Source of the DNA: Pedobacter miscanthi
GTDB lineage: Bacteria; Bacteroidota; Bacteroidia; Sphingobacteriales; Sphingobacteriaceae
Direction: 5' to 3'
DNA length: 64,000 nucleotides
Assembly: GCF_003315595.1 (NCBI RefSeq)
Contig: NZ_QNQU01000007.1
Span: 203,682 to 267,681, forward strand
The notes under the pieces are model-generated. The model did not search any database. It saw nothing but the letters and a program-made list of their open reading frames with translations, and was not told where the DNA came from. Shown here piece by piece: positions 18,635 through 27,444 of this stretch. The position numbers were made by a program, and so were the translations under genes. How positions within the stretch are numbered: the stretch's first letter is position 1; each line of letters begins with the position of its first letter.

Positions 18635-19537
18635 TTACTTAAACACATTTTTCGGTATCGTACCTGTCCATGATTCCGGAAGTTTGCTGATTCCAAAAAT
18701 TTTGGCCAGCACCAAACTTGTATTTTTATTGCTGTTGAATGAAGTAATGATCCCGTTCTTTTTTACCTGCGGACCGGTAATGGCCCAGGGCACCTGCATT
18801 TCTACCATTGAGATACCGCCATGCCCCTTGTTGATGCCACCATGATCGGTAATCAACAAAATGTGCATATCCTTATAAAGACCATCTTTCTTTAATTTAT
18901 CCAACAAAATACCAATTTCCACATCAGCATCTTCAATGGCTTTAATGTATTCGGGCGTCATCCATCCAAAACCATGACCAGCATGATCGGTATGTACGCT
19001 ATATAAAAAAGTTAAAGTTGGATTTTGTTTGTTCTTCACCATAAAATCGAATGCTTTCTGGTAATTTCCTTTGTATTCATCTTTCTCTTCGAACGATACT
19101 TCATCCAGGTATTTTTTATTTATCGGGTTGATCAGTTCTTTCCAGTTATAATAATATCCTGTTTTAACTGTTGGGATACTTTCCTTCAAAACTTTGAAGA
19201 TAGATGGGTAATAACCATCCTGATCGGTTTCTAAAGGTAATAATGTGTGTTTCTCCAATGTCCAGTCGTTTGCGGTGATACCATGTTCTTCTGGTCCCGA
19301 ACCTGTTAAATGGCTCGTCCAGTTGGGCAGTGTAACCGATGGCATTACCGGCCTTGTGGTTAATGATAATACACCATCAGCAAATAACTTGTCCAGATTT
19401 GGATGTTTGGCTGTCTTATATCCCTGGGCACTAAAACCATCCAATCCGATGATCAGAACATGGGCAGGTTTGCGCTGCGCCATTGCAGAAAATGAAACTA
19501 AGGTTAATAGCAGTACTTTAATAAAAACTGTTCTCAT
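18635..19537 (-). CDS. Secreted type I phosphodiesterase / nucleotide pyrophosphatase (alkaline phosphatase superfamily)
   Basis: 300 residues from the ATG at 19535-19537, which gives a clean signal peptide (MRTVFIKVLLLTLVSFSAMAQ); an upstream frame extension lacks one. The alkaline-phosphatase superfamily metal site is visible: VLIIGLDGFSAQGYK (first metal Asp), PSVTLPNWTSHLTG with the Thr nucleophile, HTDHAGHGFGW and LLITDHGGINKGHGG. These enzymes hydrolyse phosphodiester or pyrophosphate bonds in the periplasm. It converges on the lyase genes and is shorter than typical NPP proteins (about 400). Its substrate is unknown. A sulfatase-like role is unlikely because the C-x-P-S-R motif is absent. 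Confidence 0.88.
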   Translation of the reverse strand: MRTVFIKVLLLTLVSFSAMAQRKPAHVLIIGLDGFSAQGYKTAKHPNLDKLFADGVLSLTTRPVMPSVTLPNWTSHLTGSGPEEHGITANDWTLEKHTLLPLETDQDGYYPSIFKVLKESIPTVKTGYYYNWKELINPINKKYLDEVSFEEKDEYKGNYQKAFDFMVKNKQNPTLTFLYSVHTDHAGHGFGWMTPEYIKAIEDADVEIGILLDKLKKDGLYKDMHILLITDHGGINKGHGGISMVEMQVPWAITGPQVKKNGIITSFNSNKNTSLVLAKIFGISKLPESWTGTIPKNVFK

Positions 19538-19573
19538 AAAATTAATATAGGGTCTGAGCAATAAAATTAACAA

Positions 19574-20087
19574 CTTTAATTATAAACAAAGTTTAGTATT
19601 TGTAAAATAATGGTGATGTTTTTGTGAAGCGGACGGCGGTGAGCGTTTGGCGGCGATTAAACAATTACTAAAATAGTCAGAAGACGGCAGTCCGAAGTCC
19701 GAAGACAAATGGCCAAAAAGCTGTCAACCATGAACCAATAACCGAGTTCGGAGTTGGGAGTTTAGAGTCTATTAACCTCTTGAGCTGAGTCGAAGGGTAA
19801 ACAATTATAAAATAGTCTGAAGACGGCAGTCCGAAGTCCGAAGCCAAATGGCCAAAAGGCTATCGACTATGAACCATCAAACCAATGACCAATTAACCAA
19901 TGACAAATAGACCAATAAACCAACAAGCATTTCCGTGCATCCTGCTTCAAAACAAAACCATAAACCACTACATAAAAGGTAATTACACATCCAAACATTT
20001 GTTAACCTTTTGTAAACTCCGGTTCTCTTTTTCGAAATATCTTGTAAGTAATTTTAACTGTATCAACAACTAAATTAAAACACATAA
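19574..20087. other. Intergenic region with an internal direct repeat
   Basis: 514 bp without a gene. A ~75-bp segment (AAATAGTC.GAAGACGGCAGT, CCGAAGTCCGAAG, AAATGGCCAAAA) occurs at about 19670-19745 and again at about 19812-19885. The rest is runs of ACCAATGA/ACCAATTA words typical of decayed intergenic DNA. The promoter of the GH36 gene probably lies in the last 100 bp; TATCTTG at about 20040 resembles a -7 box imperfectly. Confidence 0.5.
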
Positions 20088-22277
20088 ATGACCAGAAAAC
20101 ATTTCATGCTCTTTGCTCTATTGATGGCGATGGGTTCAAGCATTTTTGCTCAAAAAACAATCGAAATTGCAACAAAAAACAATGTATTGATCTTAGAAAC
20201 GGACAAAGACAACACACTCTTATCGACCTATATTGGCAAAAAACTCGAAAACACCTCGGAATATCCGCACATACAGCCCCTGGACAAATATAAACCAGGA
20301 TCTGATGATCTTTTGAACAAGCGCGAGGCCTATATTGCATCAGGCTCCCTTAATTTGATGGAACCTGCACTCAGTGTAACCCATACAGATGGCAATAAAT
20401 CTACCGTGCTTACATTTTCAGATGTAAAAACAGAGCAAATTGATCAGAACCGGACATTAACGAGTATTGTACTAAAAGATCTGAAATACAATTTTCAGGT
20501 GACTTTAAAATACCTGGCCTATTACAAAGAAAATGTAATTGAACAATGGGCAGAAATAGCAAATCATGAAAAAGGCAGTGTAGTGCTGAACAAATATGCT
20601 TCGGCAAACCTAACCCTGAGCGGCAGGAAATTCTTTCTGAAAAATCATTATAGCGGCGCTACACGCGAAATGCGATCGGAAGAACAACAGCTTTTGCATG
20701 GCATAAAAACCATCGATTCGAAACTGGGTACACGCACAAACCTGCTCCACTCCTCTTCATTTATGGTTTCGATCGATCAGCCGGCAACAGAAGATCTGGG
20801 CGAAGTAATTGCAGGATCGCTGGCCTGGACAGGGAATTTTAAACTCGATTTTGAAACTTTTGATGAATATTATTTAAGGATAACGGCAGGAATTAACAAC
20901 TTTTCATCCAATTATACTTTAAAAGCAGGCGAAAACTTTATTACGCCACATTTTGTGTACACTTATTCAGATACTGGAAAAGGTTTAGCAAGCAGAAATT
21001 TACAGGATTGGGCGAGAAAATACCAGTTATTGGATGGTAAAGGAGAAAGATCGACCATTTTAAACAACTGGGAAACTACTTATTTCGATTTTAATGATGA
21101 AAAACTGAACGAATTAACGAAAGATACCAAAAAACTGGGTGTTGACGTGTTTTTACTGGATGATGGGTGGTTTGGCAATAAATATCCTCGCAATGGTGCT
21201 ACATCAGGTTTGGGCGACTGGCAGTTTAACAGGCAAAAACTAAAAAACGGAATCAGCACACTTGGTAAGGAAGCCACAGCCAATGGTGTAAAATTTGGGA
21301 TCTGGATTGAACCCGAAATGGTGAACCCCAAAAGTGAACTTTACGAAAAACATCCCGATTGGATCATCCGCCAGCCTGAAAGAAAAGAATATTACATGCG
21401 AAACCAACTGGTGCTGGATCTTACCAACCCAAAAGTTCAGGATTTTATATACCAAACAGTTGATGATATTTTTAAAGAAGTACCGGAACTTGCTTTTATC
21501 AAATGGGACTGTAATTCTTTAATTTACAATGCCAATTCAGCAACTTTAAAGAACCAGGATCATTTTTACCTCGAATATGTTAAAGGTTTGAACAATGTGT
21601 TGGAACGCATCAGAAAAAAGTACCCTAAAATACCGATGATGCTTTGTGCCGGCGGAGGATCAAGGGTAGATTATGCTGCACTTAAATATTTCACCGAATT
21701 TTGGCCAAGCGACAATACCAATCCATACGACCGCATTTTTATCCAATGGGAATATTCCTACTATTTTCCATCCATTGCAGTAGATAACCACATTACCGAC
21801 ATGGGCAAGCAACCCATTAAATTTAAAACAGATGTAGCCATGATGGGCAAACTGGGCTATGATGTACGCGTAAACGAATTAAGCAAAAACGACCTGCTTT
21901 TTAGCCAGAATGCGGTTAAAACCTATAATACTTTTAAAGACATTGTTTGGCACGGACAGCAGTACCGTTTGCAGGATCCTTATGAGAATAAAATTGCCTC
22001 AATGGCATACGTAAATGATGCAAAGGACCAGGCTATCGTTTTTAATTATCATGTAGCCACGCTTTTTACCAACGGCGTAATATTACCGATCAGAATGAAA
22101 GGCTTAGATCCTGCCAAAAATTATAAAATTGAAGAAATTAACCTCTATCCGGGCACAAAATCGCCAATTGATGGTACAAAAGTATACTCCGGGGATTTTT
22201 TAATGAAAATCGGCTTTAACCCCGAAGTTAACGCTTACCGGACAAGCGTGATATTAAAAGTACTGGCCATAAATTAA
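20088..22277 (+). CDS. GH36 alpha-galactosidase, secreted
   Basis: A 729-residue enzyme with a signal peptide (ending SIFAQ, about 21). Residues about 25-300 form the N-terminal beta-supersandwich, about 310-620 the TIM barrel and the rest a beta-sandwich. The GH36 signatures are LLDDGWFGNK, the catalytic nucleophile Asp474 in FIKWDCN and the acid/base Asp542 in EFWPSDNT. It would release terminal alpha-galactose, or alpha-GalNAc in some subfamilies. It is followed 10 bp later by a sulfatase, with which it probably forms an operon. An alpha-galactosidase is not required for heparan sulfate breakdown, so the operon may attack a sulfated galactose-containing or glycoprotein-linked glycan as well. 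Confidence 0.94.
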   Translation: MTRKHFMLFALLMAMGSSIFAQKTIEIATKNNVLILETDKDNTLLSTYIGKKLENTSEYPHIQPLDKYKPGSDDLLNKREAYIASGSLNLMEPALSVTHTDGNKSTVLTFSDVKTEQIDQNRTLTSIVLKDLKYNFQVTLKYLAYYKENVIEQWAEIANHEKGSVVLNKYASANLTLSGRKFFLKNHYSGATREMRSEEQQLLHGIKTIDSKLGTRTNLLHSSSFMVSIDQPATEDLGEVIAGSLAWTGNFKLDFETFDEYYLRITAGINNFSSNYTLKAGENFITPHFVYTYSDTGKGLASRNLQDWARKYQLLDGKGERSTILNNWETTYFDFNDEKLNELTKDTKKLGVDVFLLDDGWFGNKYPRNGATSGLGDWQFNRQKLKNGISTLGKEATANGVKFGIWIEPEMVNPKSELYEKHPDWIIRQPERKEYYMRNQLVLDLTNPKVQDFIYQTVDDIFKEVPELAFIKWDCNSLIYNANSATLKNQDHFYLEYVKGLNNVLERIRKKYPKIPMMLCAGGGSRVDYAALKYFTEFWPSDNTNPYDRIFIQWEYSYYFPSIAVDNHITDMGKQPIKFKTDVAMMGKLGYDVRVNELSKNDLLFSQNAVKTYNTFKDIVWHGQQYRLQDPYENKIASMAYVNDAKDQAIVFNYHVATLFTNGVILPIRMKGLDPAKNYKIEEINLYPGTKSPIDGTKVYSGDFLMKIGFNPEVNAYRTSVILKVLAIN

Positions 22278-22287
22278 ACCATCACCT

Positions 22288-23883
22288 ATGAAAAACTACT
22301 TGTTCATTATTCCGCAGCTCATGATCTATTTGTCGTTACAGGCACAACAACGCCCAAATATCCTGTTTGCCATTATGGATGATGCCACTTATCAGCACAT
22401 GGGCGCTTATGGTTGCAAATGGGTAAAAACACCAAATTTCGACCGGATTGCTAAAAACGGACTTTTGTTTAAAAATGCCTATACGCCCAATGCCAAATGT
22501 GCTCCCTCACGATCGTGCATCATTACCGGGCGTAATTCGTGGCAATTGGAAGAAGCAGGCAATCATTGGTCTTATTTTCCGGCTAAATTTATTTCTTTTG
22601 CAGAAATACTGGCGCAAAACGGATATCAGGTAGGTTATACCGGAAAAGGAATTGCACCTGTAGTTGCTAAAAAAGCGGATGGTAGCCCGCGCGAAATGCT
22701 GGTAAAAGCATATAATAAGATAAAAACCACACCTGCTACCGCTCAAATAAGCAATGTAGATTATGCTGCCAATTTTGAGCAGTTTTTAAACAACAATGGA
22801 GATAAACCATTCTTTTTCTGGTATGGAGGCTTAGAACCGCATCGTGGATATGAATTTAATTCGGGCGTAAGCAAAGGAAATAAAAAACTTACGGATATAC
22901 CCGATACCGACATATACCGTTTTTGGCCTAAAAAGGATTCGGTTCGGACAGATTTACTCGATTATGCCTTTGAAATAGAATATTTTGACAAACACCTGGG
23001 TAAAATGCTGAAAATGCTTGAGGAGAAAAATGAACTTCATAATACCCTTATTGTAGTTACCTCTGATAACGGGATGGCTTTCCCGAGAATAAAAGGACAG
23101 GCGTACGAATACTCAAATCATTTACCCCTTGCAATGATGTGGGCCGATGGTATCACACACAAGGGCCGTAAAATAGAAGATTTTATCAGTTTTATCGATT
23201 TTGCGCCTACATTTTTAGAACTGGCAAAAGTGCACCCAGCTCAAAACCTGATGAAATCCATTACCGGAAAAAGTTTTACCGCAATTTTTAATTCTGGGAA
23301 AGAAAAAGTTTTTTCAAAGCGGAATTTTGTTCTGGTTGGTAAAGAACGTCACGATGTAGGCCGGCCGAATGATGTAGGTTATCCCATCAGGGGCATATTT
23401 GAAGATCAGTTTCTGTTTATTAAAAATTTTGAAGTAGATAGATGGCCTGCCGGAGACCCCATAACAGGTTATTTAAATGTAGATGGCGGCCCAACCAAAA
23501 CCCTTTGTTTGAATACCGTTTATGCTAATGACAATGATTTTAATTATTGGTTATGGTCGTTCGGAAAACGCCCTGCAGAAGAGCTTTATGATATCAAAAA
23601 AGACCCTGCCTGTTTAAACAATCTTGCAATGGTTTCTAGCTATAAAAACAAATCTGCACAATTAAAAAACAAACTATTTACCTTGTTAAAGGCACAGCAT
23701 GATCCCAGGGTTTCAGGCCGGGGTGCCGACTTCGACAAATACTTGTATGCCGATAAAAAAGGGGTAAATTTTTATAACCGGTATATGGCTAAAGATACTA
23801 CATTGAGCTGGGGATGGGTAAATGATTCAGATTTTCAGGACATATCCAAAATTGAAAGGGCAAAAAAAGCCAGAAATCAATAA
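22288..23883 (+). CDS. Sulfatase, probable heparan N-sulfatase (sulfamidase) type
   Basis: A 531-residue secreted S1 sulfatase with a signal peptide ending SLQAQ (about 20). The formylglycine motif is C71-A-P-S-R75 and the metal-binding pair MDD (31-32) begins the domain. VVTSDNGMAFPRIKGQAYEYSNHLPLAM provides the second metal site and resembles the same loop of N-sulfoglucosamine sulfohydrolases, as do the long C-terminal segments YPIRGIFEDQFLFIKNF and RPAEELYDIKKDPACLNNLA. It would remove N-sulfate from glucosamine after lyase cleavage. The specificity call rests on resemblance remembered from the family and on the heparin-lyase context; another sulfatase subfamily is possible. The gene is coupled to GH36. 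Confidence 0.85.
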   Translation: MKNYLFIIPQLMIYLSLQAQQRPNILFAIMDDATYQHMGAYGCKWVKTPNFDRIAKNGLLFKNAYTPNAKCAPSRSCIITGRNSWQLEEAGNHWSYFPAKFISFAEILAQNGYQVGYTGKGIAPVVAKKADGSPREMLVKAYNKIKTTPATAQISNVDYAANFEQFLNNNGDKPFFFWYGGLEPHRGYEFNSGVSKGNKKLTDIPDTDIYRFWPKKDSVRTDLLDYAFEIEYFDKHLGKMLKMLEEKNELHNTLIVVTSDNGMAFPRIKGQAYEYSNHLPLAMMWADGITHKGRKIEDFISFIDFAPTFLELAKVHPAQNLMKSITGKSFTAIFNSGKEKVFSKRNFVLVGKERHDVGRPNDVGYPIRGIFEDQFLFIKNFEVDRWPAGDPITGYLNVDGGPTKTLCLNTVYANDNDFNYWLWSFGKRPAEELYDIKKDPACLNNLAMVSSYKNKSAQLKNKLFTLLKAQHDPRVSGRGADFDKYLYADKKGVNFYNRYMAKDTTLSWGWVNDSDFQDISKIERAKKARNQ

Positions 23884-23919
23884 TATTTAAAAAAGGCTGT
23901 ATCATAAAAATAGAATTGC

Positions 23920-23990
23920 CATCCTTGAGCTTGTTGAAGAACCTGCCAAAACACCGTTTAAGGCGTTTCGACAGGCTCAACATGACAATT
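23920..23990. repeat. REP-like palindrome (family D, GAGCTTGTTGAAG type)
   Basis: The arms CTTGAGCTTGTTGAAGAACC and GGCGTTTCGACAGGCTCAAC fold imperfectly. The same family recurs at 51372-51440. It lies between the convergent sulfatase and metallopeptidase genes. Confidence 0.65.
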
Positions 23991-24033
23991 TTAGAGAGAA
24001 AAAGTTTTATTACACGACCTCAAATGAATAAGT

Positions 24034-25674
24034 TTAATATAAACCAAGTTCGGATAAGGCTGCAAACTGTGTCCCATCCCATGCATTATTGGCTATAATT
24101 TTGAAATAGCGAAAGGTTTTCGGCGAACTAAAAGCAAAATACTGTGTACCACTGTTGTTGGCAGCCTGCTTGCTAAAAACGCTTGTAAAATTAGTTCCAT
24201 CATTGCTGATTAATAATTCGAAATCTTTAATGGCCCTGCTTGCACCTGCTCTTTGGGTAAGCGATAGTCCGCCGTTTACCGTTTTAGACGAACCCAGGTC
24301 GATGGTGAGGTAATGAGGATAACTTGCTGCATTAGACGACCAGCGCGAGTGCCAGAATGTTGAGGTTGAGCCATCTATTACATTAATGGCTTTGCCATCT
24401 TCTCCGGTTTCCTGCGAACTGAAACCTGCTATGGCCCATCCGGTTTTCGACAATTCGGTTTTGGTAGAAAAATCGAGCACAGGAATACCGCCCTGGAAAG
24501 TATAGGGATAGATGGTTTCGTTAATAGTCCCGTTATCATGTACAAATTTTACTTTAAGCTCGTAAGGGATTCCATCGGTTTTAACCGCCAATTCGGCTAT
24601 AGGTATTACCACCCTAAAACTATCCGTACCTATCGGGCTTGATGCCCAGGTAATGGCATTATAATCTTTATTGGTACCGGTGCCCTCATTGTTTACATTA
24701 GGATCGTTATAATACAATACTTTATTCACGGTTCCATTGCTGGTGTATTTACCAGAAACCACTATAGCCCCCAGGCCAGCATCATAACTGGCGTTAATGC
24801 GGTTAACTTTCGAGGTGATTGCACCATAATAGGCCTTACTATCATTATTAAATGCTTCGCAGGCATTAAATATAGCAGCTTCTGCATCGGTTAAGAAACT
24901 GGGCCTTACTTCTAAATAATAATTACTTAGCGCCATAATGGGTTCTTTATAGTTTGGATTGGTACCATTGGCATAATTCCCCTGCGATACCCATTGCCTG
25001 TCGTGCGGTGCATTAAAGGCATGGCCAAGTTCGTGCATCATGCCGCCAACCCATTTGGCAAAATTGTTCCGGCCAGGGTTTAACACACCTTTTAAGGCCA
25101 TATCCATGTAGGGATTATCATTGGCAAAGCAATACCGGCCATAGCCATAAAAAGGCTGTACGCCTTCTAAAGGTTGCGGCCCTTCGGTTGTATTATTATC
25201 ATAACCAAATGCGGGTATCAGAATCAATACATGATTGCTGGTTTTTAAACCCGGGTGCGAAGCAAAATAAGCATTAATCTCTGTAATGTAAGCTGATGCG
25301 CTGGTGCCGTAACTCGCCTTAGGGTTAGCTCCCCTGATCAATACAATTTCAGCACGTCCGCTCGTTCCATCCTGTCTTAAACCAAAGGTTTTAAAGCCGT
25401 ACCCTGCATTGTTCATGTTAGTGCCATACCAGTTTTGGGCATACAACATTACATCACTCAAACGTTTTTTCCAGTTGGGCAAAGTATCCAGGTCTGAAGG
25501 GATAAAATAAACCACGGCCAGGTTTCTCGTCTGCGTAACGATGTTATTTGTGGTTGCCTTTTTCGGTACTGCAGGTTCACTTTCCGTTGGTGCTTCAACT
25601 GCCTTTTTGCATGATGTTGATACAATAAAGGCGATGAGCGTGCATAAAATCAAAAAATTTGTGTTTTTTTTCAT
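24034..25674 (-). CDS. Metzincin-like zinc metallopeptidase with C-terminal discoidin (F5/8 C) domain, lipoprotein
   Basis: A 546-residue lipoprotein with a lipobox ending STSC (about 22). The catalytic region shows H214-E215-L-G-H218 followed by AFNAPH224, a HExxHxxNxxH zinc site like that of metzincins but with Asn where Gly is usual. A long proline- and tyrosine-rich segment precedes it (FGYDNNTTEGPQPLEGVQP). Residues about 405-546 form a discoidin/F5-8 C carbohydrate-binding module (GKAINVIDGSTSTFWHSRWS, HYLTIDLGSSKTVNGG, RYFKIIANN). It may cut a protein core or mucin-like substrate while bound to glycan, which fits proteoglycan feeding; this is inferred from domain order and neighbours. 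Confidence 0.82.
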   Translation of the reverse strand: MKKNTNFLILCTLIAFIVSTSCKKAVEAPTESEPAVPKKATTNNIVTQTRNLAVVYFIPSDLDTLPNWKKRLSDVMLYAQNWYGTNMNNAGYGFKTFGLRQDGTSGRAEIVLIRGANPKASYGTSASAYITEINAYFASHPGLKTSNHVLILIPAFGYDNNTTEGPQPLEGVQPFYGYGRYCFANDNPYMDMALKGVLNPGRNNFAKWVGGMMHELGHAFNAPHDRQWVSQGNYANGTNPNYKEPIMALSNYYLEVRPSFLTDAEAAIFNACEAFNNDSKAYYGAITSKVNRINASYDAGLGAIVVSGKYTSNGTVNKVLYYNDPNVNNEGTGTNKDYNAITWASSPIGTDSFRVVIPIAELAVKTDGIPYELKVKFVHDNGTINETIYPYTFQGGIPVLDFSTKTELSKTGWAIAGFSSQETGEDGKAINVIDGSTSTFWHSRWSSNAASYPHYLTIDLGSSKTVNGGLSLTQRAGASRAIKDFELLISNDGTNFTSVFSKQAANNSGTQYFAFSSPKTFRYFKIIANNAWDGTQFAALSELGLY

Positions 25675-26026
25675 GGTGACTATTTTTAATAACGGTAATA
25701 TTTATTTCAGCAAGACTGGTTGAGGGTGTTGAGCTTGTATAACCTTTAGTCATGGTAATTTTAACTCCTATATTTTTGTTTAATGGTTAAGCGCATGAAT
25801 GCGGAGAAACTGTTTAATTAACATCTCCGGTATATTTGGTTTATCCGAAGATATAGCGAAAAGAAAGCGCGCAAACAGGATTTTCTGTACAAACAACCAA
25901 ACAAAAGAATGTATTTATAACAAACTATATAACAACAAATTACACAATTCACAAAAAATAAATGGATAGAATACCGGAGTTTTATTCAAAGAAATATTTA
26001 TCATAAAAGCAGAATTAATTGGCTGA
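25675..26026. other. Intergenic region upstream of the metallopeptidase gene
   Basis: 352 bp, AT-rich, with no gene seen. It presumably holds the minus-strand promoter of the metallopeptidase and the transcript end of the orphan membrane-protein gene. No obvious hairpin or repeat family member. Confidence 0.4.
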
Positions 26027-27325
26027 TCAAAAGATTTCCCCGGTAGCTAAATCCTTAAGCTCCGGAGAAATGGCCTTACCAATACCACTAAATAATATCT
26101 TGATACCCATTACTTTACCTATTGATTTTACATAACTGGTAGTAAGTACACTTTTTCCGTTAAGAATTACGGAAGCTTTTTTATGCTCAACCCTGATTTC
26201 TATATCCCCACCATTGATGGGATCGAACGCCAGGGCACCTAAAAACTGTTCGGACCCCAGCACTCTTTTTTCGGAAAATTTATATTGGGAAAAAGCCACA
26301 CAATTGCTCCTGTTCAAGGTTAAAAGATGACGGTGCTTTTCGCCCAGGATAATGATGGTGGTTTCCACACATTGTGTGCCCGGCCTGCTCTGTTCGGAAA
26401 AAACCCGGCAGTTAAAAACAAAGTTATCACCATTGATGTGCGATGGTTTAATATTACTGAATCCCACCAAAAAAGGTTTGTTTGTAGCCAAACCGGCCGA
26501 ATCTAACTGCTCTTTTGAAACATAAATATGTTTAGGGTTTAGTGGTTTAAGCCCGGCAATGGGATATGCCCTGGAAGTATCGTTACCCGAATTGGCCACC
26601 CAGCCTTTGGTTTGCATATAAACCGAAACTGTATCAACTGGCTTATCGTGATATAAAAGCGTAGCGTATACTACCCCTGGATTACGGAAAAATTTGGCCA
26701 CTTCTTTTTCGCCGCTGATGGGGGTTTGAAGTGCCTCGTCCATAAAATCGATCTTAAATCCATCTCTATCTTTGATTACAGATTTTGATTTGAGTTTAAA
26801 AACTGCGGTATGCGGAACATTGCCGAAAGGGTTTTCGCAGATTAACTTTATTCCTGTAGGACCGTTAGTAGATTTCCAGATATAAAAACCACCAGCTAAA
26901 ATGATTAACAGCAAGGCGGAAATGCCTGCATAGAGGTATTTCCGGTAGGATTTAGACTTATTTTTTTCAATTTCAGCTACTTTATGCTGCTTTTCAGGTT
27001 TCACTTCTCCAAACTGCGCTGCTGCATTTACCAGTTCATATTCCTGCCAATCACGGTACCCGATAAACTGTGAAAGGGCATCCCTGGTTGCTTTCTGGGG
27101 GAAATAGCGCTGTGGGGTTTTTAACTGACCAAATAATCTTTTAAGTGTATTTACGCTCAGGTATACTTTAGTTTGTTTGCCTAACTGGCTGCTTAACCTG
27201 TTATAATCAGATACCCGCCAATCTTCAATAGCAACAGGGCCCATTTTCTGCATAATTGCCTTGCAACAGGCATCTAATGCATCAAAAGCTGATTGACTGT
27301 TTGACGGTGCAGAATTAGGCTCCAT
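26027..27325 (-). CDS. Single-pass membrane protein of unknown function
   Basis: 432 residues that I do not recognise as a named family. The first ~115 residues are soluble and helical (AFDALDACCKAIMQKMG, NTLKRLFGQLKTP, FIGYRDWQEYE) and look like a cytoplasmic DNA-binding-like or adaptor region. One transmembrane segment follows at about 137-157 (YLYAGISALLLIILAGGFYIW). The ~275-residue extracytoplasmic part is beta-rich, with a final portion (GGDIEIRVEHKKASVILNGKSVL, MGIKILFSGIG) reminiscent of concanavalin-like sandwiches. This topology (cytosolic helical domain, TM, periplasmic sandwich) suggests signalling across the inner membrane. The gene stands alone, with no clear partner. Confidence 0.8.
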   Translation of the reverse strand: MEPNSAPSNSQSAFDALDACCKAIMQKMGPVAIEDWRVSDYNRLSSQLGKQTKVYLSVNTLKRLFGQLKTPQRYFPQKATRDALSQFIGYRDWQEYELVNAAAQFGEVKPEKQHKVAEIEKNKSKSYRKYLYAGISALLLIILAGGFYIWKSTNGPTGIKLICENPFGNVPHTAVFKLKSKSVIKDRDGFKIDFMDEALQTPISGEKEVAKFFRNPGVVYATLLYHDKPVDTVSVYMQTKGWVANSGNDTSRAYPIAGLKPLNPKHIYVSKEQLDSAGLATNKPFLVGFSNIKPSHINGDNFVFNCRVFSEQSRPGTQCVETTIIILGEKHRHLLTLNRSNCVAFSQYKFSEKRVLGSEQFLGALAFDPINGGDIEIRVEHKKASVILNGKSVLTTSYVKSIGKVMGIKILFSGIGKAISPELKDLATGEIF

Positions 27326-27444
27326 TAATAATTTTGCGCTTTATTGTTGATCAGGATAAAAAAGCCACAGTATTTGTAAACTTTGTTTACAAACTTATAA
27401 TAAATATTTTAATCTCAAACAAACAATAAGTTAACCAAAAAAAC

